A DNA stretch of 64,000 bases from Comamonas sp. (GTDB taxonomy: Bacteria > Pseudomonadota > Gammaproteobacteria > Burkholderiales > Burkholderiaceae_C): the NCBI GenBank assembly GCA_021166775.1, contig JAJPEQ010000001.1:1-64000 (forward strand), written 5' to 3'. The notes below the pieces were generated by a model. The model was not told the DNA's origin, searched no databases, and was given only the letters and a program-made list of their open reading frames with translations. Made by a program: the position numbers and the translations under genes. Below are positions 1 to 8,264 of this stretch, one piece after another. Positions within the stretch are counted from its first letter, which is position 1. Every line of letters starts with the position of its first letter.

Positions 1-574
1 ATGACGACTGACGCACTACGTCAGCCATCGCAAAACTCTGGTCCCAGTAGCTCAGTTGCGGCAGGTTGATCCCCACCTGCCCGACCGAGCCCGCCACCTG
101 CACAGGCGGCTTGCCAGCTGCAGCTTCGTCAGAACCGCCGCTGGGGTCAGCACCCGGCGCGGGGTTTGTCGCGCCCGCGCCAGACCCGCCTGAATTGCCT
201 GATGGCCGCGCCGAAGATCCCCCCGACACCCCCTCCGCAGGGCTCCCGGGGGACCCGCTAGGCGGGCTGGTGGTTGGCCCTGCAGACAGGCCCGGACCAG
301 CGGGCACAGTGGCAGAAGCGCTGCCTGACGGGGGGAGCGACGGGGTGGCATCAGCCGTCAGGACGGGGCTGGTGGAAGGCGCAAGCGCCACATCGTCCGC
401 GCTGCCGCCGCCGCACGCGGCAAGCAGCATTGCAATGGCCGTGGATGTGATAAGCGCTCTGAGACCGGTGCGAATCGGAGCGAGGAATGCGGCGGCGGTG
501 TGATCATCTGCCGGTCGCCGATCACCGATAAAAATCGCTGTCTTGGCGGGGTTGGATAACGTCGCTACAGTCAT
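1..574 (-). CDS. Exported lipoprotein, N-terminal part (runs off left edge)
   Basis: The frame is open from an ATG at 574 to the window edge (191 codons). A good ribosome site (AAGGAAG) lies just upstream. Residues about 35-54 form a signal peptide ending in a lipobox-like LLAAC, so Cys54 is the predicted lipidation site; the 34 residues before it are unusually long and the true start could be internal. Residues about 55-160 are a Ser/Gly/Pro/Ala-rich low-complexity linker. After it the sequence VGINLPQLSYWDQSFAMADV begins a folded domain. From memory this resembles the N-terminus of large secreted carbohydrate-binding or glycosidase-like proteins in betaproteobacterial EPS loci. It lies downstream of the tyrosine kinase gene in the same direction. 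Its role in polysaccharide handling is inferred; the domain identity cannot be settled from this fragment. Confidence 0.7.
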   Translation of the reverse strand, partial: MTVATLSNPAKTAIFIGDRRPADDHTAAAFLAPIRTGLRALITSTAIAMLLAACGGGSADDVALAPSTSPVLTADATPSLPPSGSASATVPAGPGLSAGPTTSPPSGSPGSPAEGVSGGSSARPSGNSGGSGAGATNPAPGADPSGGSDEAAAGKPPVQVAGSVGQVGINLPQLSYWDQSFAMADVVRQSS

Positions 575-1001
575 CTGACTTCCTTCAACAAGTAAACGGC
601 ATGCGGCGGCTTCACTATGGATGTGCAACATAGGATTGACCGGTACGGCAGCCGCTGCGAGACAGAACGGCGCGGGGAATCGCTCCCCAAGGTTTTCGGC
701 TGGAGTTGGTATTCTATTAGTCCGAATGGACTATTGCCTTAAAAATATTTCTTATGGAATGGCGCGGCGATAGTATTTTCATGCTGGCTGCCGCTGAATT
801 GCATCCGTCCAAACACCCGCACGGAGCGATGGCACGACGGTGCATGCAAGAAGTTGCTGAACCCGAGCGGCGGACAGCGCCCACTGCAAGGCCGTTAAAC
901 GGAAAGCAGGGGCTGGGAGGGAGCAGCGCTCCGCAGGAGGAGTCGCGTGTCAGTGGACGGCACACCGCCCATGGATGACCAGACAGCGCGATGGCGCTCA
1001 T
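575..1001. other. Intergenic region upstream of the lipoprotein gene
   Basis: This 427-base gap separates the tyrosine kinase stop from the lipoprotein start. The part around 710-760 is clearly more AT-rich than the surroundings and is the likeliest promoter region for the leftward lipoprotein gene; TAGAAT on the minus strand at 711-716 could be a -10 box, but no convincing -35 is visible. Short frames here have no recognisable protein features and are not called as genes. Confidence 0.5.
718..733. promoter_or_regulatory. Inverted repeat, possible operator
   Basis: TAGTCC-gaat-GGACTA is a perfect 6+6 inverted repeat in the AT-rich part of the gap upstream of the lipoprotein gene. It sits next to the possible minus-strand -10 TAGAAT at 711-716, a place where a regulator could act. 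No known binding motif was recognised. Confidence 0.3.
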
Positions 1002-1874
1002 TCAGGCATAACCATAGCCGTAGCCATAGCCGCGGCGCACCTCGGCATCGGCCTTGTTGAGCACGACGCCGAGGAATCGGTCGGCGGGGATGTGGCGCAG
1101 GCTTTCCTCGATTTCCTGCTTGGTGCTATCGCCGTTACCGACCACGAGCAATACCGCATCCATGCTCGGGAGCACGGCCATGACGTCGTCGCCCGCCATC
1201 ACCGGGGGCAGATCGAAGATGACCAAGCGGTCGTCATAGCGCTCGCGCAGGTCAGCGATCAGTGATCGCACCCGCGCCGACGACAGAACCTCGGCCGCGC
1301 GCGGCACGGGGTCGTTGGTCGGCACCACCACGAGGCGTGGCAGATCGGGGTTGATCATGGCCTGCGCCACCTCGGCCCGGCCCGCCAGCACATCGCTTAG
1401 CGAAGGGGTCTTGCGCATGCCGAGGTACTCGCCCACGCGAGGCCGACGCAGGTCGAAATCAACCAGCATGGCGGTGCGCTGGGTGTGATGCGCGACGCTG
1501 ATCGCGAGATTGATGGCGGTAACCGTTTTGCCCGAACCGACCGTGGGTGACGTGATGGCCAGCGTGCGCCAGCCCTTTTCACTCATCTTCTGCAACACTT
1601 GCGTGCGCAGCACGTCGTAGGCCCAGTTGTCCGGGCTGGTCTTCTCGAAGGCGACGATGCGATTGCGTTCGAGGTGGTCCTTGTCGAGCCGAACGACCTC
1701 GGTGCGCGTGTAGCTGACCTCGATCGGCCCTTCGGCTGGCGCTTCAAGCCTCGGCGCAGGCGTCGCCGCCGAAACCGGTGTGTACGCCGGTGGCTCATGG
1801 GAATGCTGTGTCAACGCTGGGTTGCCAGCAGACTGGGCGCGGGCCTTCTCCAGGGCTTGTTTGATGCGTTCCAT
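1002..1874 (-). CDS. BY-family tyrosine autokinase for exopolysaccharide assembly (EpsG/Wzc-C type)
   Basis: A 290-residue cytoplasmic P-loop kinase that partners the Wzz/GumC membrane protein encoded immediately upstream (12-base gap) and controls polysaccharide polymerisation by cycles of tyrosine phosphorylation. Visible motifs are Walker A SPTVGSGKT (about 109-117), Walker A' AMLVDFDLRRP (about 136-146), Walker B RLVIFDLPP (about 216-224) and a C-terminal Tyr cluster GYGYGYGY (283-289) that would be the autophosphorylation site. The N-terminus MERIKQALEKARAQ is typical of the stand-alone kinases of EPS/PEP-CTERM loci. About 70 poorly conserved residues precede the kinase core. Family assignment is firm; the exact subfamily (EpsG or PEP-CTERM-locus autokinase) is not decided. 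Confidence 0.92.
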   Translation of the reverse strand: MERIKQALEKARAQSAGNPALTQHSHEPPAYTPVSAATPAPRLEAPAEGPIEVSYTRTEVVRLDKDHLERNRIVAFEKTSPDNWAYDVLRTQVLQKMSEKGWRTLAITSPTVGSGKTVTAINLAISVAHHTQRTAMLVDFDLRRPRVGEYLGMRKTPSLSDVLAGRAEVAQAMINPDLPRLVVVPTNDPVPRAAEVLSSARVRSLIADLRERYDDRLVIFDLPPVMAGDDVMAVLPSMDAVLLVVGNGDSTKQEIEESLRHIPADRFLGVVLNKADAEVRRGYGYGYGYA

Positions 1875-1886
1875 GGACAGACAGAC

Positions 1887-3539
1887 TCAGGAGAGCCGCA
1901 AGAGAATCTTGAATGCCAGCGTATCCAGCGGCATGTACAAGAAGTGGACGGCGACAAGGGCAAGCATCAGCGCCAATACCGTGGTCACGCCCGCGCGCAC
2001 CAAGAGCTGGCGGCGACGCGCATGCTCTCGCGCAATGGTGATGTAGGGCACGACGACGAGCGGGCGCTGGCCGACGACGGCCATGAGCGCGCCGACGCCG
2101 CGCACCGTGCCACGCAAGGTTTCGAGCAGCATCACCGCCCCTGCCGCAGCGACGGCGGCCAGAATCAGACCGAGCGCGATCATCTTGCGGCGGTTGGGTT
2201 TGATGGGGCGATCGGGCGCGATGGGTGGCTCCAGCAAGGTGAAGCGCTCGGCCTTTTGTTCACCTTCGAGGTTTTCAGCCACCTGGGCATTCATCTGCTT
2301 GGCACGGATTTCTTCATACTTGCGCTGCGCCGTTTCATGGTCGCGCATCAGTGCCGCCAGGCCGCGCTCGACCTGCGGTGCCTTGAGCATCTGGTTTTCC
2401 GCCTCGCGCAGGCGCGCCTGCAGCTGCCCCTGCTCGGCACGCAGCGCACCCATGCGCGAGCGCGCCGCAGCCATCCGCGATTCAATCTTGGCCACCACCA
2501 TCTGCGCCGCCGCGACGCTGGGCGCGACGGGCAGCCCCGCACCGGCACCATTTCCCGCCGCGGAAGGCGCGGGCGGTTGTTTGGCCGCATCGGCGATGGC
2601 TTTTTCAAGCGCGGCAATGCGGCGCTTGGCGGTTCGTACGTCGGGGTAGTTGTCAGTATAGATTTCCTGCATTTGCGCCAGTTGTCCACGCAGCTTCTGC
2701 AGTTCCGCTCTGTTCATATCGACCATGTCGGCTTCGGAGGACCCACCTCCCACGGCCGCGGCGGCACTGGCCACCGCGGCCTTGGCGCTGGCAAGCTCCA
2801 CGTCAAGCGAACGGGCTTCTTCCTCGGCAGCGCTGTAATCGCGCTGGGACGTTCGCAGATCCGATTCGAGCCGCTGTATCGCGTTCAGGCTCAACGCGCT
2901 GTTTTGCGGCAGTGCGGCGCCGTTCTCCTGCTTGTAGGCGGCGATCCGGCCTTCCAGCGTATTGAGGTCGTTACGAAGTTTGTTGGCCTCTTGCGTGAGA
3001 AATTCGGTGGTCTGCGTGGCACGCTCGGTGCGCACCTTGACGTTCTCGTTGAGAAACAGCGTCACCAATTCGTTGGCCACGCGCTGCGCGACGTCGGGGT
3101 GGCGGTCTTCGAACGAGACCTTGAAGGCAATCGTCGCCGAGCCGCGCTGTCCCTGCACGTTGGCGTTCACAAGCTGCACCTCGATGAGGTCTCGCATCTT
3201 GTCGACCTGCTCGGAAGGTGTGAAGGTGAGCGAGCGGTCCTCGAACAACTTGTATTTGTCGATGATGCGCAGAAGGTTCTCGCGCGTCATCACGCGCTGC
3301 TTGATGATCTGGATGCGTTCGTCGGCAAAACTCGTCACCGTGGCCTGCACCAAGTCGGTCGGGATCTGCTGCGACTCGACCATGATGGTGCCGGTGGACT
3401 GGTACACCGGTGACACCAACAGGGCCACCGCAATCGCTGCTGCCGACACTGTGATGAACGTGGCGACGATGAGCAACAGATGGCGCCGAACGATGGCGAT
3501 GTAGTCGCGCAACGACGGCTGATAGTCTTCTTGTGACAT
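1887..3539 (-). CDS. Wzz/GumC-family polysaccharide chain-length and export protein
   Basis: A 550-residue inner-membrane polysaccharide co-polymerase. Residues about 18-42 form the first membrane helix of the Wzz domain (IVRRHLLLIVATF...). A long periplasmic part follows with heptad-rich helices (about 170-400, including KLRGQLAQMQEIYTDNYPDV), then the Pro-rich exit motif APDRPIKPNRRK and a second membrane helix (about 445-465). A further hydrophobic segment near 515-540 (VTTVLALMLALVAVHFLYM) gives a third helix, beyond a minimal Wzz protein but seen in GumC-like proteins. There is no kinase domain; that is supplied in trans by the next gene. It most probably acts with the Wza-like protein and EpsL-like protein of the same cluster to span the envelope. 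Confidence 0.9.
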   Translation of the reverse strand: MSQEDYQPSLRDYIAIVRRHLLLIVATFITVSAAAIAVALLVSPVYQSTGTIMVESQQIPTDLVQATVTSFADERIQIIKQRVMTRENLLRIIDKYKLFEDRSLTFTPSEQVDKMRDLIEVQLVNANVQGQRGSATIAFKVSFEDRHPDVAQRVANELVTLFLNENVKVRTERATQTTEFLTQEANKLRNDLNTLEGRIAAYKQENGAALPQNSALSLNAIQRLESDLRTSQRDYSAAEEEARSLDVELASAKAAVASAAAAVGGGSSEADMVDMNRAELQKLRGQLAQMQEIYTDNYPDVRTAKRRIAALEKAIADAAKQPPAPSAAGNGAGAGLPVAPSVAAAQMVVAKIESRMAAARSRMGALRAEQGQLQARLREAENQMLKAPQVERGLAALMRDHETAQRKYEEIRAKQMNAQVAENLEGEQKAERFTLLEPPIAPDRPIKPNRRKMIALGLILAAVAAAGAVMLLETLRGTVRGVGALMAVVGQRPLVVVPYITIAREHARRRQLLVRAGVTTVLALMLALVAVHFLYMPLDTLAFKILLRLS

Positions 3540-3575
3540 GCGCAGAAAAAAAGCGCGACTTCCGATCGCGGAACG

Positions 3576-4730
3576 TCAGAAGTCGGGATGGGAATAGGTG
3601 AAGACGAGGCCGGCGATGGTGGAGCCTGCGCGTGTGGGCAAGGCTATCGCATCGTGGCTGGCGCGCACGCGACGCACTTGCAACGACACGCGCCATAGCG
3701 GGGTGAGTTCGGAGGACAGGCGCACACCCAGTTCGCGGGTGGCGTCGGTTTGCAATCCCTTGGTGCGGTTGTAGGAGGCATCCAGCGCGATGCGTGTGAA
3801 TTCGGTCAGCGCGTATTCAACGCTCGCACGCACTTGCTGGTTCGGAGAAAACGTGCCACGCAGGCTGTCGGTCACGGGTTGGCGGGCAAACGAGAGCGCG
3901 GTGCTCCAGCGCGCCCCCTTGTACGCCAACTGCCCCGACGCAGTGGCGGCGGTGTTGCCCGTGATTGCGCCGTAATGGGCGGCGCCGACACGCACGTCCC
4001 ACGACCAAGGGTCATCGGGTGCTACGTAGCGCGTGCCCACCGCAAGACCGCGCATCGTCGAGCTCATTCCCCCCTGCACGCCCGCACCTGGCGCCAGGCT
4101 GTCCGCGCGAAAGTTCGACAAGCTGCCTGCCAGATAGATGTCACGTCCGGTCTGGATGGCTCGGCTGAACTCAGCATTGGCGCCATACTGCCTGCCGTTG
4201 GGTACGGTCTCTGTGGAGTAGCGATTCCAACTGGCGGAGAGCCCCCCGCTCAGCGTATGGATCTCATCAATCTGATGCGCCACAAAACCTTCAATGTTGC
4301 GCGTGGTGCGCGTACCGTCGGTGCTGAGCTGGCCGGTTTCCTGCAGCAGCACGTCACGCAGCGCGGACTGGTCGATACCGCCCCGCAGACTATAAATTGT
4401 GTTCTCTTCGGTGTGCAGCCACTCACCGCGTACGCTACCGTCTCGGCGGTCACGACTGAGCGCGGTATTGCTGCTCTGCTCCAGCGTGGCACCAATCTTG
4501 AGCGTGAGATCGTCCTGTCCATCACGCCGCAACAATGTGTAGGCCGGGCTCACACGCCACCGGGTCACACCGCCTGCAGGCGTCGGACTCAACCCCGGAT
4601 TGGAGTCATGCTCCAAACCAGTCGATACTTCGACATTTTGCTGGTAAAGCGATTGCGCTTGCAGCGGCAACAGCGGCCATGCCAAGAATGCCGCTCCCGC
4701 GGCAAAAACCAGAGGTCGCAGCGTAATCAC
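3576..4730 (-). CDS. EpsL-like outer-membrane beta-barrel protein of the EPS operon
   Basis: A 384-residue protein with a cleavable signal peptide (ITLRPLVFAAGAAFLAWPLLPLQA). The mature part consists of alternating amphipathic strands and ends in an aromatic residue (TYSHPDF), as expected for an outer-membrane barrel. Motifs such as STGLEHDSNPGL and YNRTKGLQTDATRELGVRLS recall the EpsL family of EPS biosynthesis operons. The start is a GTG whose GTGA overlaps the stop of the Wza-like gene, so the two are translationally coupled. Its role as a secretion pore or accessory is inferred from the family and position. Confidence 0.8.
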   Translation of the reverse strand: MITLRPLVFAAGAAFLAWPLLPLQAQSLYQQNVEVSTGLEHDSNPGLSPTPAGGVTRWRVSPAYTLLRRDGQDDLTLKIGATLEQSSNTALSRDRRDGSVRGEWLHTEENTIYSLRGGIDQSALRDVLLQETGQLSTDGTRTTRNIEGFVAHQIDEIHTLSGGLSASWNRYSTETVPNGRQYGANAEFSRAIQTGRDIYLAGSLSNFRADSLAPGAGVQGGMSSTMRGLAVGTRYVAPDDPWSWDVRVGAAHYGAITGNTAATASGQLAYKGARWSTALSFARQPVTDSLRGTFSPNQQVRASVEYALTEFTRIALDASYNRTKGLQTDATRELGVRLSSELTPLWRVSLQVRRVRASHDAIALPTRAGSTIAGLVFTYSHPDF

Positions 4731-5302
4731 GGCACGAGGATGGTGTCACCGGCCTGCAACACCACATTGGTCTGAAGCTTGTCACCCTTGATCAGGTCGT
4801 TGTAGCGCACGTCCATCACCGCCCGCTTACCACCGCCCAGTTCACGCAACACTCGGACCGCATTGCCATCGGCGAAGCGATCGAGTCCACCCACGAGACT
4901 CAGCGCCTGCAGCACCGTGGTCGAATCAGTGATCAAGGGAACCACACCCGGCTTCACCACCTTGCCAACGACATAAACCACATTGCCTTCCGCAGCCGCC
5001 ACTGCAACGGTGACAATGGGATCCGGCATGAAGGGCTTGAGTCGCTCGACGATCTGCTTTTCAACCGTGTCGGTATCAAGCCCGGCAACCACGATACGCC
5101 CCACGAGCGGCAGCGTGATGCTGCCATCGGGCAGGACGCGCACATCGCGCTGCAGCGCAGTATCTCGCCAGACCGAGACCTGGAGCCGATCTGCCGGGCG
5201 CAACGTGTACGGTGCAAGAGCCTGCGCCCACGCGGAAACGCCCCAAGGCACCACGAGGGCCAAAGCAAGCAACAAGAGCCTGATAGGTGAAACGAAGTTC
5301 AT
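4727..5302 (-). CDS. Polysaccharide export protein, Wza/EpsE type
   Basis: A 191-residue periplasmic/outer-membrane export protein. The ATG at 5302 is chosen because it starts a clear signal peptide (MNFVSPIRLLLLALALVVPW, cut after SAWA); an upstream in-frame GTG at 5356 would bury it. The Poly_export domain begins at YTLRPADRLQVSVWRD and contains VLPDGSITLPLVGRI. An SLBB-like segment follows (VYVVGKVVKPGVVPL ... TVLQALSLVGGLDRFADGN). No lipobox Cys is seen, unlike E. coli Wza. The stop overlaps the EpsL-like start by four bases. A strong terminator lies just upstream, so this gene probably depends on read-through or on its own promoter. Confidence 0.92.
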   Translation of the reverse strand: MNFVSPIRLLLLALALVVPWGVSAWAQALAPYTLRPADRLQVSVWRDTALQRDVRVLPDGSITLPLVGRIVVAGLDTDTVEKQIVERLKPFMPDPIVTVAVAAAEGNVVYVVGKVVKPGVVPLITDSTTVLQALSLVGGLDRFADGNAVRVLRELGGGKRAVMDVRYNDLIKGDKLQTNVVLQAGDTILVP

Positions 5303-5367
5303 GATGTGAATGCCTTGGGCCTGAAAATGAACCGGCGCAAACAATGGCGCACGCACCGTGACGGCAG

Positions 5368-5390
5368 AAAAAAAGGGGCGAAGCGCCCCT
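5368..5390 (-). terminator. Intrinsic terminator after the first VPLPG protein gene
   Basis: On the minus strand AGGGGC pairs with GCCCCT around a tiny loop and is followed by seven Ts. It lies 25 bases after the stop of the gene at 5416-6072 and ahead of the Wza-like gene, so it splits the EPS cluster into separately or differentially expressed parts. Confidence 0.85.
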
Positions 5391-5415
5391 CATGATACTG
5401 GCAACCCGCCGGGTT

Positions 5416-6072
5416 TCAAGCGGCCAGTTCGTCAGCGCCTGTTTCATTGGCGGCCTTGCGCTTGCGCAACACCCCCGCGCCCAGCAAGGCTGAACCAAAG
5501 AGCAGTGCAGCCCCAGGCAGCGGCACAGCGCTGACGCTGACCGCATCGATACCGCCGCCCAAGGTATCGCTGGTTCCCGAAGCGGTGAACTTCAAGGTGG
5601 ACGCGATCGAATCCGCGACGACGTTGAAGGTGTAGATGACCCAGTTGTTTCCAGAGGGCCCGCCCGTACCGGTGAATGGCGAACCTGGAAGAGCGGTGCC
5701 GTTCCACGTGACTGCGATGGGGTTGGTGCTCGCCGGCTGGTTCATGCGCGGCGAATAGGCGAAAGTGATCTGGTAGGCCTGCCCAATCACGGTGTTGAGA
5801 GTCTGCCATATGCTCATGTTGCCTATGTCGGAATCGAGTTCGACGTAGTTGTTGCCATCGTATGCAGCACCTACGACGTTGTTGCGCACTTCAACCTTTT
5901 TGTCGCCGTCGATCGTCCAGCCGTACAGGTCGTCCGTCCAGATATAAGTACCACTGGCAACGACCGGATCTTCGAACGAACCGTTGACCACGATGTTGCT
6001 GGCCTGCGCCGCACCCGCGAAAGCCAGTGCGCCAACAACTGCCGCACCATAGATCAATTTGCTGAATTTCAT
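5416..6072 (-). CDS. Exported protein with VPLPG (PEP-CTERM-type) sorting tail, DUF642-like
   Basis: A 218-residue secreted protein. A signal peptide (MKFSKLIYGAAVVGALAFAG, cut after AQA) is followed by a beta-rich domain starting NIVVNGSFEDPV and including GWTIDGDKKVEVRNN. This resembles the galactose-binding-like fold of DUF642/choice-of-anchor proteins. The C-terminus carries VPLPGAALLFGSALLGAGVL and then RKRK: a short motif, a membrane helix and a basic cluster, the three-part layout of PEP-CTERM/VPxxG sorting signals cleaved by exosortases. An extra 11-residue tail follows the basic cluster. RBS GGGAGAG is close to the ATG. Its location inside the EPS cluster suggests an EPS-associated surface protein; this is inference, and no exosortase gene is visible here. 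Confidence 0.85.
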   Translation of the reverse strand: MKFSKLIYGAAVVGALAFAGAAQASNIVVNGSFEDPVVASGTYIWTDDLYGWTIDGDKKVEVRNNVVGAAYDGNNYVELDSDIGNMSIWQTLNTVIGQAYQITFAYSPRMNQPASTNPIAVTWNGTALPGSPFTGTGGPSGNNWVIYTFNVVADSIASTLKFTASGTSDTLGGGIDAVSVSAVPLPGAALLFGSALLGAGVLRKRKAANETGADELAA

Positions 6073-6103
6073 GCTTCTCTCCCAAAAAGGATCATGTATC
6101 TAC

Positions 6104-6715
6104 TTACAGTTTTCGGCGACTCGAAAAACCTACGAAACCCACCAAGGCAGCACCAAACATCCACAAGGCGCCCGGCAGCGGAACCGCCGAGACCTTGGTC
6201 GTAATGGACTCCCAGCCCGACGCGGTTTTCTGAATTTGCAGCACGTACTGCCCTTGTGGCAGCGAATAGTGGAAGTTCTGCCCGACAGTGAGGTAAGGCA
6301 CTGTTTCCGTCAATGCGCCCTGTGAGACCCCCATGCCGGGGGAACCTATCGCGGCAATCTGAGCCGCCCCCAATGCAGGGTTGGTGTCTTGCCAGAGGTA
6401 GTAGCGTACTGGCACGGTTTCGTTGCTGGTACCACCGAGCACGAAGGTGGTCAGCGAATTGAAGGCGTTGGCGACCAGTTCGTAAAAGTAATTGGCGCTG
6501 TAGGGCTGGCTGTTGGGCTGGCCGCTTTCGTCGCGGTTGCTGGCAACGGTGTGGATGACGAACGAATCGCCATTGACGACATCGTAGGTGCCGAGAACGT
6601 CTCCGGGCGTGAGTTGCACGGGCGCGGCAACCACCGCACCGGCAAACGCCAGCATGGCAACGGCAACAAAGGACTGAACAGCTTTGGTGAGCACAGAAAA
6701 TACCAACGAATGCAA
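6104..6715 (-). CDS. Second exported VPLPG (PEP-CTERM-type) protein
   Basis: A 203-residue protein with a signal peptide (KAVQSFVAVAMLAFAGAVVA) and a beta-rich middle with no recognised domain. It ends in VPLPGALWMFGAALVGFVGF followed by SSRRKL. This is again motif, membrane helix and basic end, stopping right after the Arg/Lys cluster as in typical PEP-CTERM proteins. It is unrelated in its mature part to the neighbouring VPLPG protein (31-base gap) but shares the sorting tail, so both are likely substrates of the same exosortase. The ATG has no strong ribosome site. Function is unknown beyond export and anchoring or processing. Confidence 0.8.
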   Translation of the reverse strand: MHSLVFSVLTKAVQSFVAVAMLAFAGAVVAAPVQLTPGDVLGTYDVVNGDSFVIHTVASNRDESGQPNSQPYSANYFYELVANAFNSLTTFVLGGTSNETVPVRYYLWQDTNPALGAAQIAAIGSPGMGVSQGALTETVPYLTVGQNFHYSLPQGQYVLQIQKTASGWESITTKVSAVPLPGALWMFGAALVGFVGFSSRRKL

Positions 6716-6845
6716 AAGAATCTGAAACTGGATTGAAGGCTACAGCCACACCCCCGGCGCAGCAATGGCCCGTTAGGACTAGAAAGGAAAGCGGCAAGAT
6801 GGCGGCTGCCGGAGCCCGCCAGACGAAAACTGCCTGGTTTCGCCT

Positions 6846-8264
6846 TCAGTAGGCGTTCTTGCCCGTGAAAGCGCGGAAGGTGCGCAGCAAGATGGAAAAA
6901 TCGAGCCACAACGACCAGTTGTTGATGTACTCGATGTCGGACTGCACGCGCTGAACCATCTCGTTGATGTCGCGCGTCTCGCCTCGGTAGCCGCGCACCT
7001 GTGCCAAACCCGTGATGCCCGGTTTGATGTTGTGGCGTGCAAAGTACTGCTGGATGCGCTTGGAGTACTCATGGTCGTGCTGCACCGCGTGCGGCCGCGG
7101 GCCGACGAGCGACATCTCTCCGCGCAGCACGTTGAAGATCTGCGGCAATTCATCGAGACTGGTACGCCGGATGAACGCGCCAACACGGGTCACGCGTGGG
7201 TCATGTTCGGTGGCCTGCCGCACCACGGTGTCTTCAGCGGGCTGGACGGCCATGCTGCGGAATTTCCAGATGCGAAACACCTTCCCGTTCCACCCCATGC
7301 GCGATTGCCGGAAGAAGACGGGGCCGGGACTGTCCAGCTTGATGGCCAGCGCCACCAGCGCCAGCACGGGCGAGACGAGCACCAGAATGAGCGAGGCGAG
7401 CACCATGTCCTCAATCGACTTGACCAGTCGCCGGGTGCCGGTGAGCGGTGTTTCCGACAGCGTGAGCACGGGCACCCCGGCGATCTCGCGTACGCTGTGG
7501 TTGATGAGCCGCAGCGAGAAGATGTCGGGCACCCAGTGAATCGCGACGTGCTGGTCGAGCAGCTTGAAATACAGGTCTTCGACTACAACCGAGGCATGCA
7601 GCGGTATCGCAAAGTAGACCGTGCGCACGTCGTGCTGCGTAATGAGCGCCAGCAAATCGGTCAGCGACCCCAGCACCGGGGGAAGGCCGTCGGCGCGAGT
7701 CGAATCCGCGCCATCGTCTTCAGACAGTGCCACGCAGCCAACCACATGTTCGGAGAGCCAGGGGTTGTGCGCGATCCTCTGATTGAGGTAGGAGGCGAGC
7801 TGGCTGGTGCCGATGATGATCACGTTGTCGACCTCCACCGCGTGCCGCACGAAATATTTTTGCAGCGAGCGCACGACGAGGTGCAGCAAGAGTTGGGCAA
7901 ACAAGCCGAGCACGTACAGCTGCGCGATCAGGCGACGCGAAAAGACGTCTGTCTGCTTGGTGAGGAAGCCCAGCATCAGCAGCACCGCAAACGCCAGGCT
8001 CCACGCCTGCGCCAGCCGCGCGGCCTTGCCGGTGAAGTTGGAGTTGGTGCGGTAGATCGCAAACCGGTCGTACAACAGGCCCATGATTGCCAGCAGCAGC
8101 ATCACCATGACCGTGTAGTGCGCGCTGAGCACGCCGATCTGGCGCTGGATCAGCACATAGGCAATGGCCAGCACCGCCACGCCGTCGAGCGCCGCCTGAA
8201 AGGCGTTGCTGAAATTGCCCCGGCGCTGCAGCACCGAGCGCGACGAACCACCGAGGTCGCTCAT
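6846..8264 (-). CDS. Undecaprenyl-phosphate sugar phosphotransferase (EpsB/WcaJ type)
   Basis: A 472-residue initiating transferase that moves a sugar-1-phosphate (usually glucose) from a UDP-sugar to undecaprenyl phosphate at the inner membrane. The N-terminal third has about four membrane helices. It is followed by a nucleotide-binding-like segment (VDNVIIIGTSQLASYLNQR, about 146-165) and a further membrane helix near 272-292. The catalytic bacterial sugar transferase domain contains RMGWNGKVFRIWKFRSM, TSLDELPQIFNVLRGEMSLV and GPRPHA near the C-terminus. Full length for the WcaJ/EpsB family. Its ATG overlaps the stop of the HDOD gene (ATGA), so the two are coupled. Confidence 0.95.
   Translation of the reverse strand: MSDLGGSSRSVLQRRGNFSNAFQAALDGVAVLAIAYVLIQRQIGVLSAHYTVMVMLLLAIMGLLYDRFAIYRTNSNFTGKAARLAQAWSLAFAVLLMLGFLTKQTDVFSRRLIAQLYVLGLFAQLLLHLVVRSLQKYFVRHAVEVDNVIIIGTSQLASYLNQRIAHNPWLSEHVVGCVALSEDDGADSTRADGLPPVLGSLTDLLALITQHDVRTVYFAIPLHASVVVEDLYFKLLDQHVAIHWVPDIFSLRLINHSVREIAGVPVLTLSETPLTGTRRLVKSIEDMVLASLILVLVSPVLALVALAIKLDSPGPVFFRQSRMGWNGKVFRIWKFRSMAVQPAEDTVVRQATEHDPRVTRVGAFIRRTSLDELPQIFNVLRGEMSLVGPRPHAVQHDHEYSKRIQQYFARHNIKPGITGLAQVRGYRGETRDINEMVQRVQSDIEYINNWSLWLDFSILLRTFRAFTGKNAY

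Noticed and set aside
717-1001. A 94-codon minus-strand frame in the gap upstream of the lipoprotein
   Set aside because: No ribosome site, no signal or domain, unusual composition; it runs right up to the kinase stop and overlaps the probable promoter.
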